From positions 248,001 through 312,000 of the forward strand of contig JBIQIY010000002.1 of the NCBI GenBank assembly GCA_044507775.1: a stretch of 64,000 bases of DNA, in the 5' to 3' direction. The notes below the pieces were generated by a model. It saw only the letters and a list, made by a program, of their open reading frames with translations. It was not told the origin of the DNA and searched no databases. Shown here piece after piece: positions 8,380 through 17,067 of this stretch. Numbering within the stretch: the first letter of the stretch is position 1; every line of letters begins with the position of its first letter. This DNA is from Chryseosolibacter sp044507775 (GTDB lineage Bacteria > Bacteroidota > Bacteroidia > Cytophagales > Cyclobacteriaceae). The position numbers and the translations under genes are program-made.

Positions 8380-8862
8380 ATGATCGTTAAAACAAAGAAC
8401 TACAAGCTCGAGAAGAAAACGTATATCCGCCTCGCGTTTCGGCAAATCATGCAGCGCCAGGGTTGGATCGCAGCGATCGGGGCATTCGTAATCTGCCTGG
8501 GATATATCTGGGTGCCCAGCATCTGGTGGTTTATCGGAGCTTTTGTGGGCCTCGGGCTTTACATGCTTTTCTGGTGGGTCCAGTTTTACGGCGTAACACA
8601 ACTCGAACAGGGCAAGATGCTGTTTGAAAGATTTTCCTATGAGATCAGCAGTCAGCAGATTATCATGAAGATCAACCCGCGGGAAGGCATGCCGATGAAG
8701 TGGGATCAGATCAAGCGCGCTGCAATTGGAAAGGACTACTTCGTATTATTCATTAACAAGGCGCAGCTGATCCATCTCCCGTTTCGAATCTTCAACACTG
8801 AAAACGAGCGCAAGTTTCTATCCAGCATCTTGCGAAACAAGGGCCTAATAAAAGGCGCCTGA
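8380..8862 (+). CDS. YcxB-like membrane protein
   Basis: A 160-residue protein with two transmembrane helices near the N-terminus (about 28-47 and 50-70), then a soluble beta-rich domain. This domain includes the segments SYEISSQQIIMK and MKWDQIKRAAIGKDYFVLF, which are typical of YcxB-like C-terminal domains. The family is of unknown function. It sits between nadC (14 bases upstream) and recX (3 bases downstream), so it belongs to the same transcript. Confidence 0.75.
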   Translation: MIVKTKNYKLEKKTYIRLAFRQIMQRQGWIAAIGAFVICLGYIWVPSIWWFIGAFVGLGLYMLFWWVQFYGVTQLEQGKMLFERFSYEISSQQIIMKINPREGMPMKWDQIKRAAIGKDYFVLFINKAQLIHLPFRIFNTENERKFLSSILRNKGLIKGA

Positions 8863-8865
8863 TGG

Positions 8866-9342
8866 ATGCCGATGAAAACGCTGACGCCTGAGCAAGCGCG
8901 TGAAAAGATCCAGCGTTATTGCGCATGGCAGGAGCGCTCTCATTTCGAAGTGCGCAACAAGTTATACGAATATGGGTTGCACCGCCGTGACGTCGACGAA
9001 CTTCTGTCGTCGCTGATCACCGAGGGATTCCTCAACGAGGAGCGTTTTGCGCGCGCATTTGCCGGCGGAAAGTTCCGAATGAAAAAATGGGGACGCATCA
9101 AGATCATTCACGCGCTGGAATCAAAGCGCGTCTCAGCCAATTGTATCCGGATAGCCCTCAAAGAAATTGAGGAAGTTCCGTACGCAAACACCTTGATTCA
9201 ACTGTTGGAGCAAAAGGCGTCTGCGCTCGCGGAGGAGGAGAACGTGTTCAAACTACGTGATAAACTGGCCCGTTATGCTATCCAAAAGGGATACGAGCCC
9301 GAGCTCGTATGGAAGGAGATCAGCCGGATTGTTCCGGGCTAA
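8866..9342 (+). CDS. recX: Regulatory protein RecX
   Basis: A 158-residue all-helical protein built of three-helix repeats, the RecX family that binds RecA filaments and limits their extension. Seen: the N-terminal repeat ending CAWQERSHFEVRNKL, then ITEGFLNEERFARAFAGGKF, the hallmark RecX segment, with KMKKWG-like basic residues after it. The ATG at 8866 is 3 bases after the previous stop; an in-frame ATG at 8872 is an equally good start. The last 23 bases overlap the 3' end of the convergent lptB gene. Confidence 0.93.
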   Translation: MPMKTLTPEQAREKIQRYCAWQERSHFEVRNKLYEYGLHRRDVDELLSSLITEGFLNEERFARAFAGGKFRMKKWGRIKIIHALESKRVSANCIRIALKEIEEVPYANTLIQLLEQKASALAEEENVFKLRDKLARYAIQKGYEPELVWKEISRIVPG

Positions 9343-10078
9343 CGTTGATGTTGGCGCGCCGAAGCTTGAAGTTTTGTCCCAGGTACACCTTGCGAACCAA
9401 GGGGTCGTTGGCCAGCTCCTCGGCCGTTCCAGCTTTGAATAGCTTCCCATCGACCATCAAATACGCGCGGTCGGTTATAGACAGCGTTTCATCCACATTG
9501 TGGTCGGTGATGAGAATACCGATGTTCTTGAGTTTGAGCTTGGCAACGATCATCTGGATCTCTTCGACGGCGATGGGGTCTACGCCTGCGAACGGTTCGT
9601 CGAGCAATACAAATTTTGGATCCACGGCCAACGCCCGGGCTATCTCCGTTCTGCGGCGTTCGCCTCCCGACAAGGACATCCCCAGATTCTTCCGTACTTT
9701 CTGCAGGCTGAATTCTTCGATAAGCTGATCCGTTTTCTCCCGCCGTTCCTGCTTCGAGTAGTCGCGCATTTCAAGCACTGCAAGAATGTTCTCTTCAACG
9801 GTGAGCTTCCTGAAAACGGAAGCCTCCTGCGCCAGGTAACCAATGCCGCGCTTGGCACGCTGGTACATCGGCAAGTCAGTGATTTCCTCGTCCTCCAGAA
9901 ATATTTTGCCTTCGTTTGGCTTGATCAGTCCGACGATCATGTAAAAGCTGGTGGTTTTTCCGGCGCCGTTGGGCCCGAGCAGACCTACGATTTCTCCTTG
10001 TTCAACGTGCACAGAGACATCGTTAACCACTGCCCGCGCCTTATATTTCTTAAACAGATGTTCAGCGCGCAGCCTCAT
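9320..10078 (-). CDS. lptB: LPS export ABC transporter ATPase LptB
   Basis: A 252-residue cytoplasmic ATPase of the LptBFGC complex, which extracts lipopolysaccharide from the inner membrane. Seen: Walker A GPNGAGKTT (35-43), signature LSGGE (136-140), Walker B with DEPFAGVDP (160-168), and H-loop His193 in TDHNV. The FAGVDP sequence after Walker B is characteristic of LptB rather than other ABC ATPases. It overlaps the upstream recJ stop by 4 bases and is the last gene of the collagen-like/recJ/lptB operon. The lptFG genes are not in the window. Confidence 0.96.
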   Translation of the reverse strand: MRLRAEHLFKKYKARAVVNDVSVHVEQGEIVGLLGPNGAGKTTSFYMIVGLIKPNEGKIFLEDEEITDLPMYQRAKRGIGYLAQEASVFRKLTVEENILAVLEMRDYSKQERREKTDQLIEEFSLQKVRKNLGMSLSGGERRRTEIARALAVDPKFVLLDEPFAGVDPIAVEEIQMIVAKLKLKNIGILITDHNVDETLSITDRAYLMVDGKLFKAGTAEELANDPLVRKVYLGQNFKLRRANINVSPEQSG

Positions 10079-11781
10079 GCGTGGTCGAGTTTGATGTCTT
10101 TGATTCGCAACTGGATGGAAGATGTTCCATTGTACACATTTTCTTCAATTGTAAAGGCCATACTGAATGAATCACCTCCCGATATCACGTCATAGAATCC
10201 GGCCATGTCAAATCCGACCGCCTGAAAAACATTTTCGCCGCCATCTTGGGCGACGAGGAATTTAATATGCCGGTCTTTGAAGCTGGATAGTGAATTGAAC
10301 ACGTACAAATTCTTTGCCGCAAACACCGGCCGCGGATTCTCGGGACCGAAGGGTCCCATCTGTTTTAACACATTCAGAAATTTTGTGTTCACGGCGTCCA
10401 GCGGGATGGTGTAATCGATCTCGATAACCGGCGTCATCATATCGGGGGTAATGGTCGAAGAAACGACCTGCTCAAACCGCTGTTGGAAAGCCTCGAGGTT
10501 TCCCATTTCCAGCGTAAGCCCGGCCGCATATTTATGTCCGCCGAACTTTTCAAGCAGATCGCTGCAGCTCAGAATTGCCTGGTAAAGATCAAAGCCATTC
10601 ACACTTCGCGCAGAGCCGGTTATCTTGTTGTTGGATTCAGTGAGGATCACGGTGGGCCTGTAGAATTTCTCGATACACCGAGCAGCAACTATGCCAATAA
10701 CTCCTTTATGCCAGGTATTTTTGAAAAGAACCGTGGACTTCAATGGCTTGATCCTGTCATTCGATTCGATCATCGCCAGCGCTTCTTCCGTGATAGACGA
10801 GTCAAACTCCTTCCGCAGTTCATTCTTGAGGTTGAGTTTCTCCGCGAGTGCTGTCGCCTCCTCCTCAGTCTCGGCAATGAGCAAGTCCACAGCCGCCCGG
10901 GCGTGCGCGACTCTTCCGGCCGCATTGATGCGAGGGCCGAGTGTGAAGACAACCCCTGAAACGTCCAACTCATTCTTCACACTCGAGATCTCCTTCAATG
11001 CCTTCAGCCCGGGCATGGGATTGTCATTGAGTTTCTTTAGCCCGTAATATGCGAGAACTCTGTTCTCATCCACGATGGGTACGACATCCGACGCGATGCT
11101 TATCGCAACGAGGTCGAGATAATCGAAGACCTCTTGCTCGTCCCTGTATAGTCTCGCGTATCCCTGCATAAGTTTGAAACCCAGTCCACAGCCACTGAGC
11201 TCGGGGCAGGGATAATGGCAGTCCGATCTCTTTGGGTCGAGTACTGCTACCGCGCCGGGAATGCTCTCGCCGGGAAGGTGATGATCGCAAATGATAAAAT
11301 CAATACCCTTGTTGCCAGCCAGCCGAACCAGCTCGGAAGATTTTATTCCGCAGTCAAGCGCGATGATCAGGTTGTAGTCGTTCGCATCGGCATACTCAAC
11401 TCCGGCGAGTGAGACACCGTAGCCCTCTGCGTACCGGTCCGGGATATAGACGTCGCAGGCTTCGTAAAACTTCCGGAGATAGCGATAGACGAGTGACACC
11501 GCCGTCGTCCCATCCACATCGTAGTCGCCATAGATCAGGATCTTTTCCCCGCGGTCGATCGCCGTTTTTAACCGGGCAACTGCTTTGTCCATGTCGGTCA
11601 TAAGGAACGGGTCGTGCAGGTCAGCAAGGGAAGGGCGGAAATATTTTTTGGCGCTGTCAAAGTCGGAGATACCGCGTTGGAGAAGGACGCCCGTGAGAAA
11701 AGGGTTGGTGTTTATGGATTGAGAAAGCTTCTCGATCAGATCCTGCGAAGGAATCTCCTTAAATATCCAGCGCTTATCCAT
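10075..11781 (-). CDS. recJ: Single-stranded-DNA-specific 5'-3' exonuclease RecJ
   Basis: A 568-residue DHH-family nuclease acting in recombinational and mismatch repair. Seen: motif I DYDVDGTTA (86-94), motif II DCG (143-145), motif III CDHHLPG (165-171) with the DHH pair, then the DHHA1 region with NAAGR and a C-terminal OB-like domain. These Asp/His residues bind two Mn ions. The gene begins 3 bases after the collagen-like gene and overlaps lptB by 4 bases. Confidence 0.97.
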   Translation of the reverse strand: MDKRWIFKEIPSQDLIEKLSQSINTNPFLTGVLLQRGISDFDSAKKYFRPSLADLHDPFLMTDMDKAVARLKTAIDRGEKILIYGDYDVDGTTAVSLVYRYLRKFYEACDVYIPDRYAEGYGVSLAGVEYADANDYNLIIALDCGIKSSELVRLAGNKGIDFIICDHHLPGESIPGAVAVLDPKRSDCHYPCPELSGCGLGFKLMQGYARLYRDEQEVFDYLDLVAISIASDVVPIVDENRVLAYYGLKKLNDNPMPGLKALKEISSVKNELDVSGVVFTLGPRINAAGRVAHARAAVDLLIAETEEEATALAEKLNLKNELRKEFDSSITEEALAMIESNDRIKPLKSTVLFKNTWHKGVIGIVAARCIEKFYRPTVILTESNNKITGSARSVNGFDLYQAILSCSDLLEKFGGHKYAAGLTLEMGNLEAFQQRFEQVVSSTITPDMMTPVIEIDYTIPLDAVNTKFLNVLKQMGPFGPENPRPVFAAKNLYVFNSLSSFKDRHIKFLVAQDGGENVFQAVGFDMAGFYDVISGGDSFSMAFTIEENVYNGTSSIQLRIKDIKLDHA

Positions 11782-11784
11782 TCA

Positions 11785-12564
11785 TTATTGTTCTTCGATT
11801 AGAACCGCTCCCCGGTCGCCCGGCCGTCCATATACTCCATCCTGGCCCTTGTGGCCGCGCTTGCCATTTTTCCTGTGCGGCCCCAGTCCGGCAGCCCCTG
11901 CTGCCCCGCTGATACCGCCATAGCCAAATGAACCCCCGCTATTCTTAACAATAACAAGAGTGCCGATCAATGCCCGTGTAATGACAGCATCCCTTCCTCC
12001 AATTGTCAGGACACCACCGCGCCCTCCATCTCCACCGGATCCACCATTGCCACCATTTCCTCCGTCTCCGCCATTGCAGTGTTGAGTGCCGGGGCTTCCT
12101 CCGCCACCGTCTCCACCGTTTCCGCCGTCTCCACCACTTCCACCTGAAAGATCAATTATCAACCTGCCCTTCACATGGATCTTATCAATATATAAAAAAA
12201 GATTGATTCCCGGGCCACCACTTAATCCCCGCAGACCGTTCCTTCCGGAGATTCCATCGCGGCATGGTCCCACGGGCGTCAGTCCTGGAGTCCCGTTGAT
12301 GCCTTTCTTGCCATTTACACCCCGCCCATCGATGATACAATGTTTTCCAATGATCGCAACGTTCGTGCGAATGAAGTTTTCCGCCTTCAGCCCGTTCAGG
12401 CTGATGCGCGAAGAATCCATCATGATCAGCGAATCGGCCACGAGAATGTCCGTGGAATCCATATAGAATGTCTCGTGCGGTTGAATGACCAGTTTAGCAA
12501 CTCGCACTTGCGCCTGCGCAGTCAGACAGCAACAACATAACAGCACAAAAACGGCTCTGGTCAT
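11785..12564 (-). CDS. Secreted collagen-like, glycine-rich protein
   Basis: A 259-residue protein with an N-terminal signal sequence (about 1-18) containing four consecutive Cys (10-13) and ending AQAQ. Residues 24-78 form a beta-rich segment. Residues 80-119 are collagen-like Gly-X-Y triplets (GVNGKKGINGTPG and following). Residues 141-184 are a GGDGGNGG-type tract, and 215-252 again show Gly-X-Y triplets (NGKRGHKGQDG, GRPGDRG). The middle strands (120-140, 185-208) may form beta-solenoid rungs. Function is unknown; an extracellular or surface structural role is inferred. It is the first gene of a tight operon with recJ (3-base gap) and lptB. Confidence 0.75.
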   Translation of the reverse strand: MTRAVFVLLCCCCLTAQAQVRVAKLVIQPHETFYMDSTDILVADSLIMMDSSRISLNGLKAENFIRTNVAIIGKHCIIDGRGVNGKKGINGTPGLTPVGPCRDGISGRNGLRGLSGGPGINLFLYIDKIHVKGRLIIDLSGGSGGDGGNGGDGGGGSPGTQHCNGGDGGNGGNGGSGGDGGRGGVLTIGGRDAVITRALIGTLVIVKNSGGSFGYGGISGAAGAAGLGPHRKNGKRGHKGQDGVYGRPGDRGAVLIEEQ

Positions 12565-12568
12565 CCTA

Positions 12569-12599
12569 CAAAAATAATCCTATAATCCCGGCAGACAAA
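12569..12599 (-). promoter_or_regulatory. Promoter of the collagen-like/recJ/lptB operon
   Basis: On the minus strand TTTG (12596-12599), 19 bases, TATTTTTG (12569-12576): a full match to the Bacteroidota consensus. Only 4 bases separate the -7 element from the ATG at 12564, so the transcript is predicted to be leaderless or nearly so. Confidence 0.7.
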
Positions 12600-12711
12600 T
12601 TTTGTTGGCTGTCAACGGACTTCCTTTATGCAAGTGGTCTGACACAGGCTGATAAGCAAATACTTACTCTCAAAAGGAGCGTGAAAAAACTCTCGAACCT
12701 TCAACGAAGAG

Positions 12712-12743
12712 AAAAAAAAAGCAGTATATCATTTATACTGCTT
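12712..12743 (-). terminator. Rho-independent terminator after the SPOR-like gene
   Basis: A perfect 10-base-pair stem (12734-12743 with 12719-12728, loop of 5) followed on the minus strand by a run of T (complement of the A run 12712-12720). It lies 22 bases after the stop at 12765. Confidence 0.85.
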
Positions 12744-12764
12744 TGTAATTAGCGGAGCTAAATA

Positions 12765-13403
12765 TCAGTTGCTGGTGCCCTGTGGCTGGTCGGCCACAAC
12801 ACCTTCCAGGACGTCTTTGATCTCAACGCGCTGACCGTCGCGATAAGGAACGATCCAGGCGTCTTTCACACCCATTTCCCGCATATACTTCTTGAACTCA
12901 TCTGCCTCCCAATAGTCTCTGAAGATACCGATGGTGATTCTTTGGGGCTCATTGTCCTTCACTTCGCCACCGAGATTCGGATTGTTATCAAAATATTTCT
13001 GAAGGTCTTTGTTCTTGAAGGCGCCGATCTGCACTTTGAAAACCACCCCTTGCGAATAATCCATCTCATTCACGACTGGTGACGCCTTGAGCTGAGTAAG
13101 CTCGGCGCGGGCGCTTGTAAGCTGCGCGCGTGACTGTGCAAGCTGATCTTCGAGATCGGCGATGCGCGCGTCCTTGTTACTCATGCTGGATTGCAATTGA
13201 GAGACCCTATCGTTCAGGGAGGAAAGCTGACGCTCGGCAGCTTCCTTGTCTTCCGTCAACTGTTTAAGGTTAGCGGGATTTCGGGAAAATTCCTTGGCCT
13301 TCTTTTTCCACTCCTTTTTTTCCTGTTTCGAGAGCTGTGCAAAACTAAGTGAAGTTGAAAAAATAAAAGCCAGACAAAAAAATAAGACAAGTCTGTTATT
13401 CAT
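12765..13403 (-). CDS. Secreted coiled-coil protein with SPOR-like domain
   Basis: A 212-residue protein with a signal peptide (about 1-22, ending SFAQ), a basic Lys/Glu-rich segment (23-45), and a coiled coil (about 48-105, heptads with many Leu, Gln and Ala). A C-terminal domain of about 80 residues starts VVFKVQIGAF and resembles SPOR/sporulation-related peptidoglycan-binding folds (repeated YFDNNPNL, GIFRDYWEADEFKKYM). Such proteins are annotated in Cytophagales as Ezrin/radixin/moesin-like because of the coiled coil; that name carries no functional weight. A periplasmic cell-wall-associated role is inferred. It is monocistronic with its own terminator. Confidence 0.7.
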   Translation of the reverse strand: MNNRLVLFFCLAFIFSTSLSFAQLSKQEKKEWKKKAKEFSRNPANLKQLTEDKEAAERQLSSLNDRVSQLQSSMSNKDARIADLEDQLAQSRAQLTSARAELTQLKASPVVNEMDYSQGVVFKVQIGAFKNKDLQKYFDNNPNLGGEVKDNEPQRITIGIFRDYWEADEFKKYMREMGVKDAWIVPYRDGQRVEIKDVLEGVVADQPQGTSN

Positions 13404-13535
13404 ATGGTTAAAAATTGAGTTTCTTTTTCAAAAACGACCCGGACTTTAGTACGGCTCGTCACTCGTAGACCCCAAACACCTTGCAGCACAACACCTTAAT
13501 TCAAAATAAAAGTACAAATATTTTTTTGAATATTA

Positions 13536-14936
13536 CTACACCCCCAGGCTTCCTACCATCTTTTCCGGTCTTACCCACTGGTCGAACTGCTCGGAAGTTA
13601 ACAAGCCAAGCTCGATCGCGGCCGCCCTTAAGGTCTTGTTTTCCTTATGGGCCTTCTTCGCAATCTTCGCGGCGTTTTCGTAGCCGATATGCGTGTTGAG
13701 CGCCGTTACCAGCATCAGTGAATTTTCAAGGTGTTGCTTGATTATCTCTTCATTGGCCGTAATGCCTTCCGCGCATTTGTCATTGAACGATACGCAAGCA
13801 TCACCCAGAAGTCTCGCGGACTGCAATACGTTCGCCGCGATGACGGGCTTGAAGACGTTCAGTTCAAACTGACCCAACGACCCCCCTATTGTTACCGCCG
13901 TGTCATTGCCCATCACCTGAGCGCATACCATCGTCAGTGCTTCGGGCTGGGTGGGATTCACCTTGCCCGGCATAATCGATGAGCCGGGCTCGTTATCCGG
14001 GATGACAATCTCGCCGATGCCACAGCGCGGACCGGAGCTGAGCATCCTGATATCATTTCCAATCTTCATAAGTGAAACAGCCGCGCGCTTGAGTGCACCC
14101 GATAGCTCAACCATTGCATCGTGCGCCGCCAGCGCTTCGAACTTGTTGGGAGCCGTGACGAACGGATAACCTGTGAGCTCCGCTATTTTTTTCGCCACCA
14201 GCACGTCATAGCCCTTCGGCGTGTTAAGTCCCGTGCCTACGGCCGTCCCTCCGAGGGCAAGCTCGCGAACGGCTTCGAGTGCATTGCCGATCGCTTTGAT
14301 GCTGTTTTCAATCTGCTGAACATATCCGGAGAACTCCTGGCCAAGCGTAAGGGGAGTGGCGTCCATGAAGTGCGTGCGACCGGTCTTCACAATGTCCTTG
14401 AATTGGCGCGACTTATCTGCGAGTGTATCGCGGAGTTTTTTCATACCCGGCAGGGTAACTTCACTGACCTGCTTATAGGCCGCGATGTGCATCGCCGTCG
14501 GGAAGGTATCATTGGATGACTGCGACTTATTCACGTCATCATTGGGATGCAGTATTTTCTTTTCGTCGGTCAGCTTGCCTCCCTGAAGAACGTGCGCGCG
14601 ATAGGCGACAACCTCGTTCACGTTCATATTGCTCTGTGTTCCCGATCCGGTTTGCCAGATCACCAACGGAAACTCTCCGTCGAGTTTGCCTTCGAGTATC
14701 TCATCACACACTTTGGCGATGAGGTCCCGCTTGCCCTGATCCAGTACGCCGAGTTCGTGATTAGCCAGAGCCGCGGCCTTCTTGAGGTAAGCAAATGCAT
14801 AAATGATCTCCCTGGGCATGCTCGCCTCGGGTCCAATCCGAAAGTTATTCCTGGACCGTTCCGTTTGAGCGCCCCAGTATTTATCGGCGGGGACTTTCAC
14901 CTCGCCCATCGTATCTTTTTCAATGCGGTAGTTCAT
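13536..14936 (-). CDS. fumC: Fumarate hydratase class II
   Basis: A 466-residue TCA-cycle enzyme converting fumarate to malate. Seen: SGTQSNMN (98-105), the catalytic His189 segment TGRTHFMDA, and the superfamily signature GSSIMPGKVNPTQPE (318-332) with the mobile-loop Ser. I chose ATG at 14936 because MNYRIEKDTMGEV matches the family N-terminus. A longer frame starting at 15005 would add 23 hydrophobic residues and begin inside the terminator of the neighbouring operon. A -7 element (TAATTTTG) lies 19 bases upstream. Confidence 0.97.
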   Translation of the reverse strand: MNYRIEKDTMGEVKVPADKYWGAQTERSRNNFRIGPEASMPREIIYAFAYLKKAAALANHELGVLDQGKRDLIAKVCDEILEGKLDGEFPLVIWQTGSGTQSNMNVNEVVAYRAHVLQGGKLTDEKKILHPNDDVNKSQSSNDTFPTAMHIAAYKQVSEVTLPGMKKLRDTLADKSRQFKDIVKTGRTHFMDATPLTLGQEFSGYVQQIENSIKAIGNALEAVRELALGGTAVGTGLNTPKGYDVLVAKKIAELTGYPFVTAPNKFEALAAHDAMVELSGALKRAAVSLMKIGNDIRMLSSGPRCGIGEIVIPDNEPGSSIMPGKVNPTQPEALTMVCAQVMGNDTAVTIGGSLGQFELNVFKPVIAANVLQSARLLGDACVSFNDKCAEGITANEEIIKQHLENSLMLVTALNTHIGYENAAKIAKKAHKENKTLRAAAIELGLLTSEQFDQWVRPEKMVGSLGV

Positions 14937-14954
14937 AGCGGTGCAATTAAGCAA

Positions 14955-14962
14955 CAAAATTA
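14955..14962 (-). promoter_or_regulatory. -7 element of fumC
   Basis: TAATTTTG on the minus strand, 18 bases before the fumC ATG. No clear TTTG is found at 19-21 bases further upstream, where the terminator stem of the previous operon lies. Confidence 0.4.
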
Positions 14963-14970
14963 CTAAAAGC

Positions 14971-15008
14971 AGAAAAGAAAATGCCCCCAAAATTGGTGGG
15001 GGCATTTT
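14971..15008 (-). terminator. Rho-independent terminator of the PorE-like operon
   Basis: An 11-base-pair stem with five G-C pairs (14978-14988 pairs with 14998-15008; 9-base loop), followed on the minus strand by a T-rich run. It lies 20 bases after the stop at 15029. Confidence 0.88.
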
Positions 15009-15028
15009 GCATTAAGTTGACGGCCAGG

Positions 15029-17047
15029 CTAATTATCCCCCGGCCTGAAATATCTGTCTTCGTCAAAGACCTCGCCCTCCTCGTCGCTTATAGGCTTCGG
15101 TATTGCATTGATCTCAAGGATCTTAAACTCCGTCCTCCGGTTTTTCTGGCGCCCCACGGGGTTGTCTGTACCATCCGGATTCGTGTTGCGCGCGATGGGG
15201 CGCATCTCTCCGTATCCTTTTGCGATCATCCTGTCAGGGGAAATACCGCGCTGTATCATATAGTTCACCGCCGACTGAGCGCGGCGCTGAGACAGGTTTA
15301 GGTTGTACTCAACGGTTGCGATACTGTCTGTGTGCGAGCTTAATTCAATCTTGATCTCCGGGTTGTCGATCAGGATTTGCACAAGCTTGTCAAGCTCTGC
15401 CGCGGCATCTGCCCGGATATTCGCGCTGTCAAGATCATAGTAAATGTTTTCGAGCACGAACGTCTTGTTGAGCTCCATTTTTTCCAGAACAATGGTTGTA
15501 TCAAGCGTCACGTTCGTAACCAATTGATTGAGCGTCTTCGGATCCACACCTTTGCCCTGCGTGGTATAGGACTGGCGTTTCACGAGATACCCATCCGTTT
15601 CTCCGACGAGTTCATAGTCTTCATTCTCGTAGACGCGGAAGAAAAACTTTCCGTCGGTCCCCGTTACGTAGTCCTGCATAAGCTCGCCGTCGCCATCCAA
15701 CAGAGATACGCGCGTATTAGGCAATACTTTCAGACCGGAGCTGTCGGGCGTATAAGTGATCCCCTGGAGGTAGTAGTTTACAACTTTGAGGTCAGGATCT
15801 TCATTGACGAACGTGTAGATGTCGTCATCGCCCTTACCTCCCTCGCGGTTGGATGTAAAAAATCCCCGGTCCGCTTTGAAGAGAAAAATACCAAAATCGT
15901 CGCCCGTGGAGTTGACAGGTTGACCCAGATTTTCAATCCGCGTTTTTCCCCCGGCGCGTTTAACCACGAAGATATCGAGCCCTCCGTAACCAGGATGTCC
16001 GTCCGAGGCGAAGTACAGCTTGGCATCATCCGCTACATACGGGAAAAGCTCGTTGCCGGGCGTATTAATCTCCGGTCCCAGGTTCCTGACCCGCGAAAAA
16101 CGGCCGCGCGAATCCATTACAGCGGAATAAAGGTCCGTTCCGCCATATCCTGTCATATTGCGGCCCCTTCCTTTGCGATTAGAAGCGAAATAAAGTGTGC
16201 GTCCGTCCTGGCTAAAGGCGGGAGACGAATCCCATGCTTCGGGATCATTGATGTTGAGGGGGATGGGTGGGGACCACTTGCCGTTCCGGAAACGCGAGAG
16301 ATACAGATCTACATCGCTCGATCCTCTCTTCTTTCCTGAGTTGCCCTTCGCGAAGACCATGGTCTTTCCGTCGGGAGTAAAAGTGATGCAGCCGTCGTTT
16401 ATGTTTTCATCGTTGATACCCTCGGGCATACGGGCCAGCGTGGCGAGGTCCACGATCGCCCCGCGGGATGCCACTTTATAAATGTCCGTGAAGGGAGTAC
16501 CAGTCGCTTCGTAAACCTTGCCATTACCCCTCGATGATGTGAAATACAGCTCATCGTTCAGGTGAACGGGGGAGTACTCACTGGCAGGAGAGTTTATAAG
16601 TTCCAGATTCTTGACCCGATAATAACTTTGCTTCTTGTTGAGTTCGCCGAGGTAGTCAATGCCGGCTATTTCATTCAGTATTCTCGTCTTGAAGTTTTCG
16701 GACTCCGTCCTGTTTGCAACTTCTTCCCAGGCCTTGCGCGCGGCGTCGTACTTTCCGTTGGCCTGAAGCGATTGTCCATAGTAAAATCCAACTGAATCAG
16801 CATCAATTCCGCGACCGCGCGCTTTCGCGTAATAGGGCTCGGCCTCTTTAATGCGGTTTGACAGTCGATACGATTCGGCAACGAGGAAGTTGACGCGACC
16901 ATCGTCGGGGTTCCTGGATAGCTGATCTTTGTAAAGGTCAATTGTCGTCTGGTATTTCCCCAGCCGAAACGCCTTGATCGCTTTCTTTTCGGCGCTGCAG
17001 GCCATCAGCAGTATTCCGATAATGAGCGCTAAACCCGTATTCCTCAT
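15029..17047 (-). CDS. PorE-like OmpA-family lipoprotein (type IX secretion)
   Basis: A 672-residue outer-membrane lipoprotein with lipobox LLMAC (Cys17). Domains in order: TPR-like helices (about 20-140); PD40/WD40-type propeller repeats (about 150-415, with DGKTMVFAKG, DGRTLYFASNR, DDAKLYFASDG and KADRGFFTSNREGG blades); a carboxypeptidase-regulatory-like beta domain (about 425-515); and an OmpA-C peptidoglycan-binding domain (about 545-655, LSSHTDSIA and NLNLSQRRAQS). This TPR-PD40-CRD-OmpA order is that of PorE, which anchors the type IX secretion system to peptidoglycan. Paralogues with the same order exist, so assignment as the true PorE is likely but not certain. It is the last gene of the operon with two Fe-S proteins. 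Confidence 0.82.
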   Translation of the reverse strand: MRNTGLALIIGILLMACSAEKKAIKAFRLGKYQTTIDLYKDQLSRNPDDGRVNFLVAESYRLSNRIKEAEPYYAKARGRGIDADSVGFYYGQSLQANGKYDAARKAWEEVANRTESENFKTRILNEIAGIDYLGELNKKQSYYRVKNLELINSPASEYSPVHLNDELYFTSSRGNGKVYEATGTPFTDIYKVASRGAIVDLATLARMPEGINDENINDGCITFTPDGKTMVFAKGNSGKKRGSSDVDLYLSRFRNGKWSPPIPLNINDPEAWDSSPAFSQDGRTLYFASNRKGRGRNMTGYGGTDLYSAVMDSRGRFSRVRNLGPEINTPGNELFPYVADDAKLYFASDGHPGYGGLDIFVVKRAGGKTRIENLGQPVNSTGDDFGIFLFKADRGFFTSNREGGKGDDDIYTFVNEDPDLKVVNYYLQGITYTPDSSGLKVLPNTRVSLLDGDGELMQDYVTGTDGKFFFRVYENEDYELVGETDGYLVKRQSYTTQGKGVDPKTLNQLVTNVTLDTTIVLEKMELNKTFVLENIYYDLDSANIRADAAAELDKLVQILIDNPEIKIELSSHTDSIATVEYNLNLSQRRAQSAVNYMIQRGISPDRMIAKGYGEMRPIARNTNPDGTDNPVGRQKNRRTEFKILEINAIPKPISDEEGEVFDEDRYFRPGDN

Positions 17048-17067
17048 AACTCTATAAAACTACAAAA

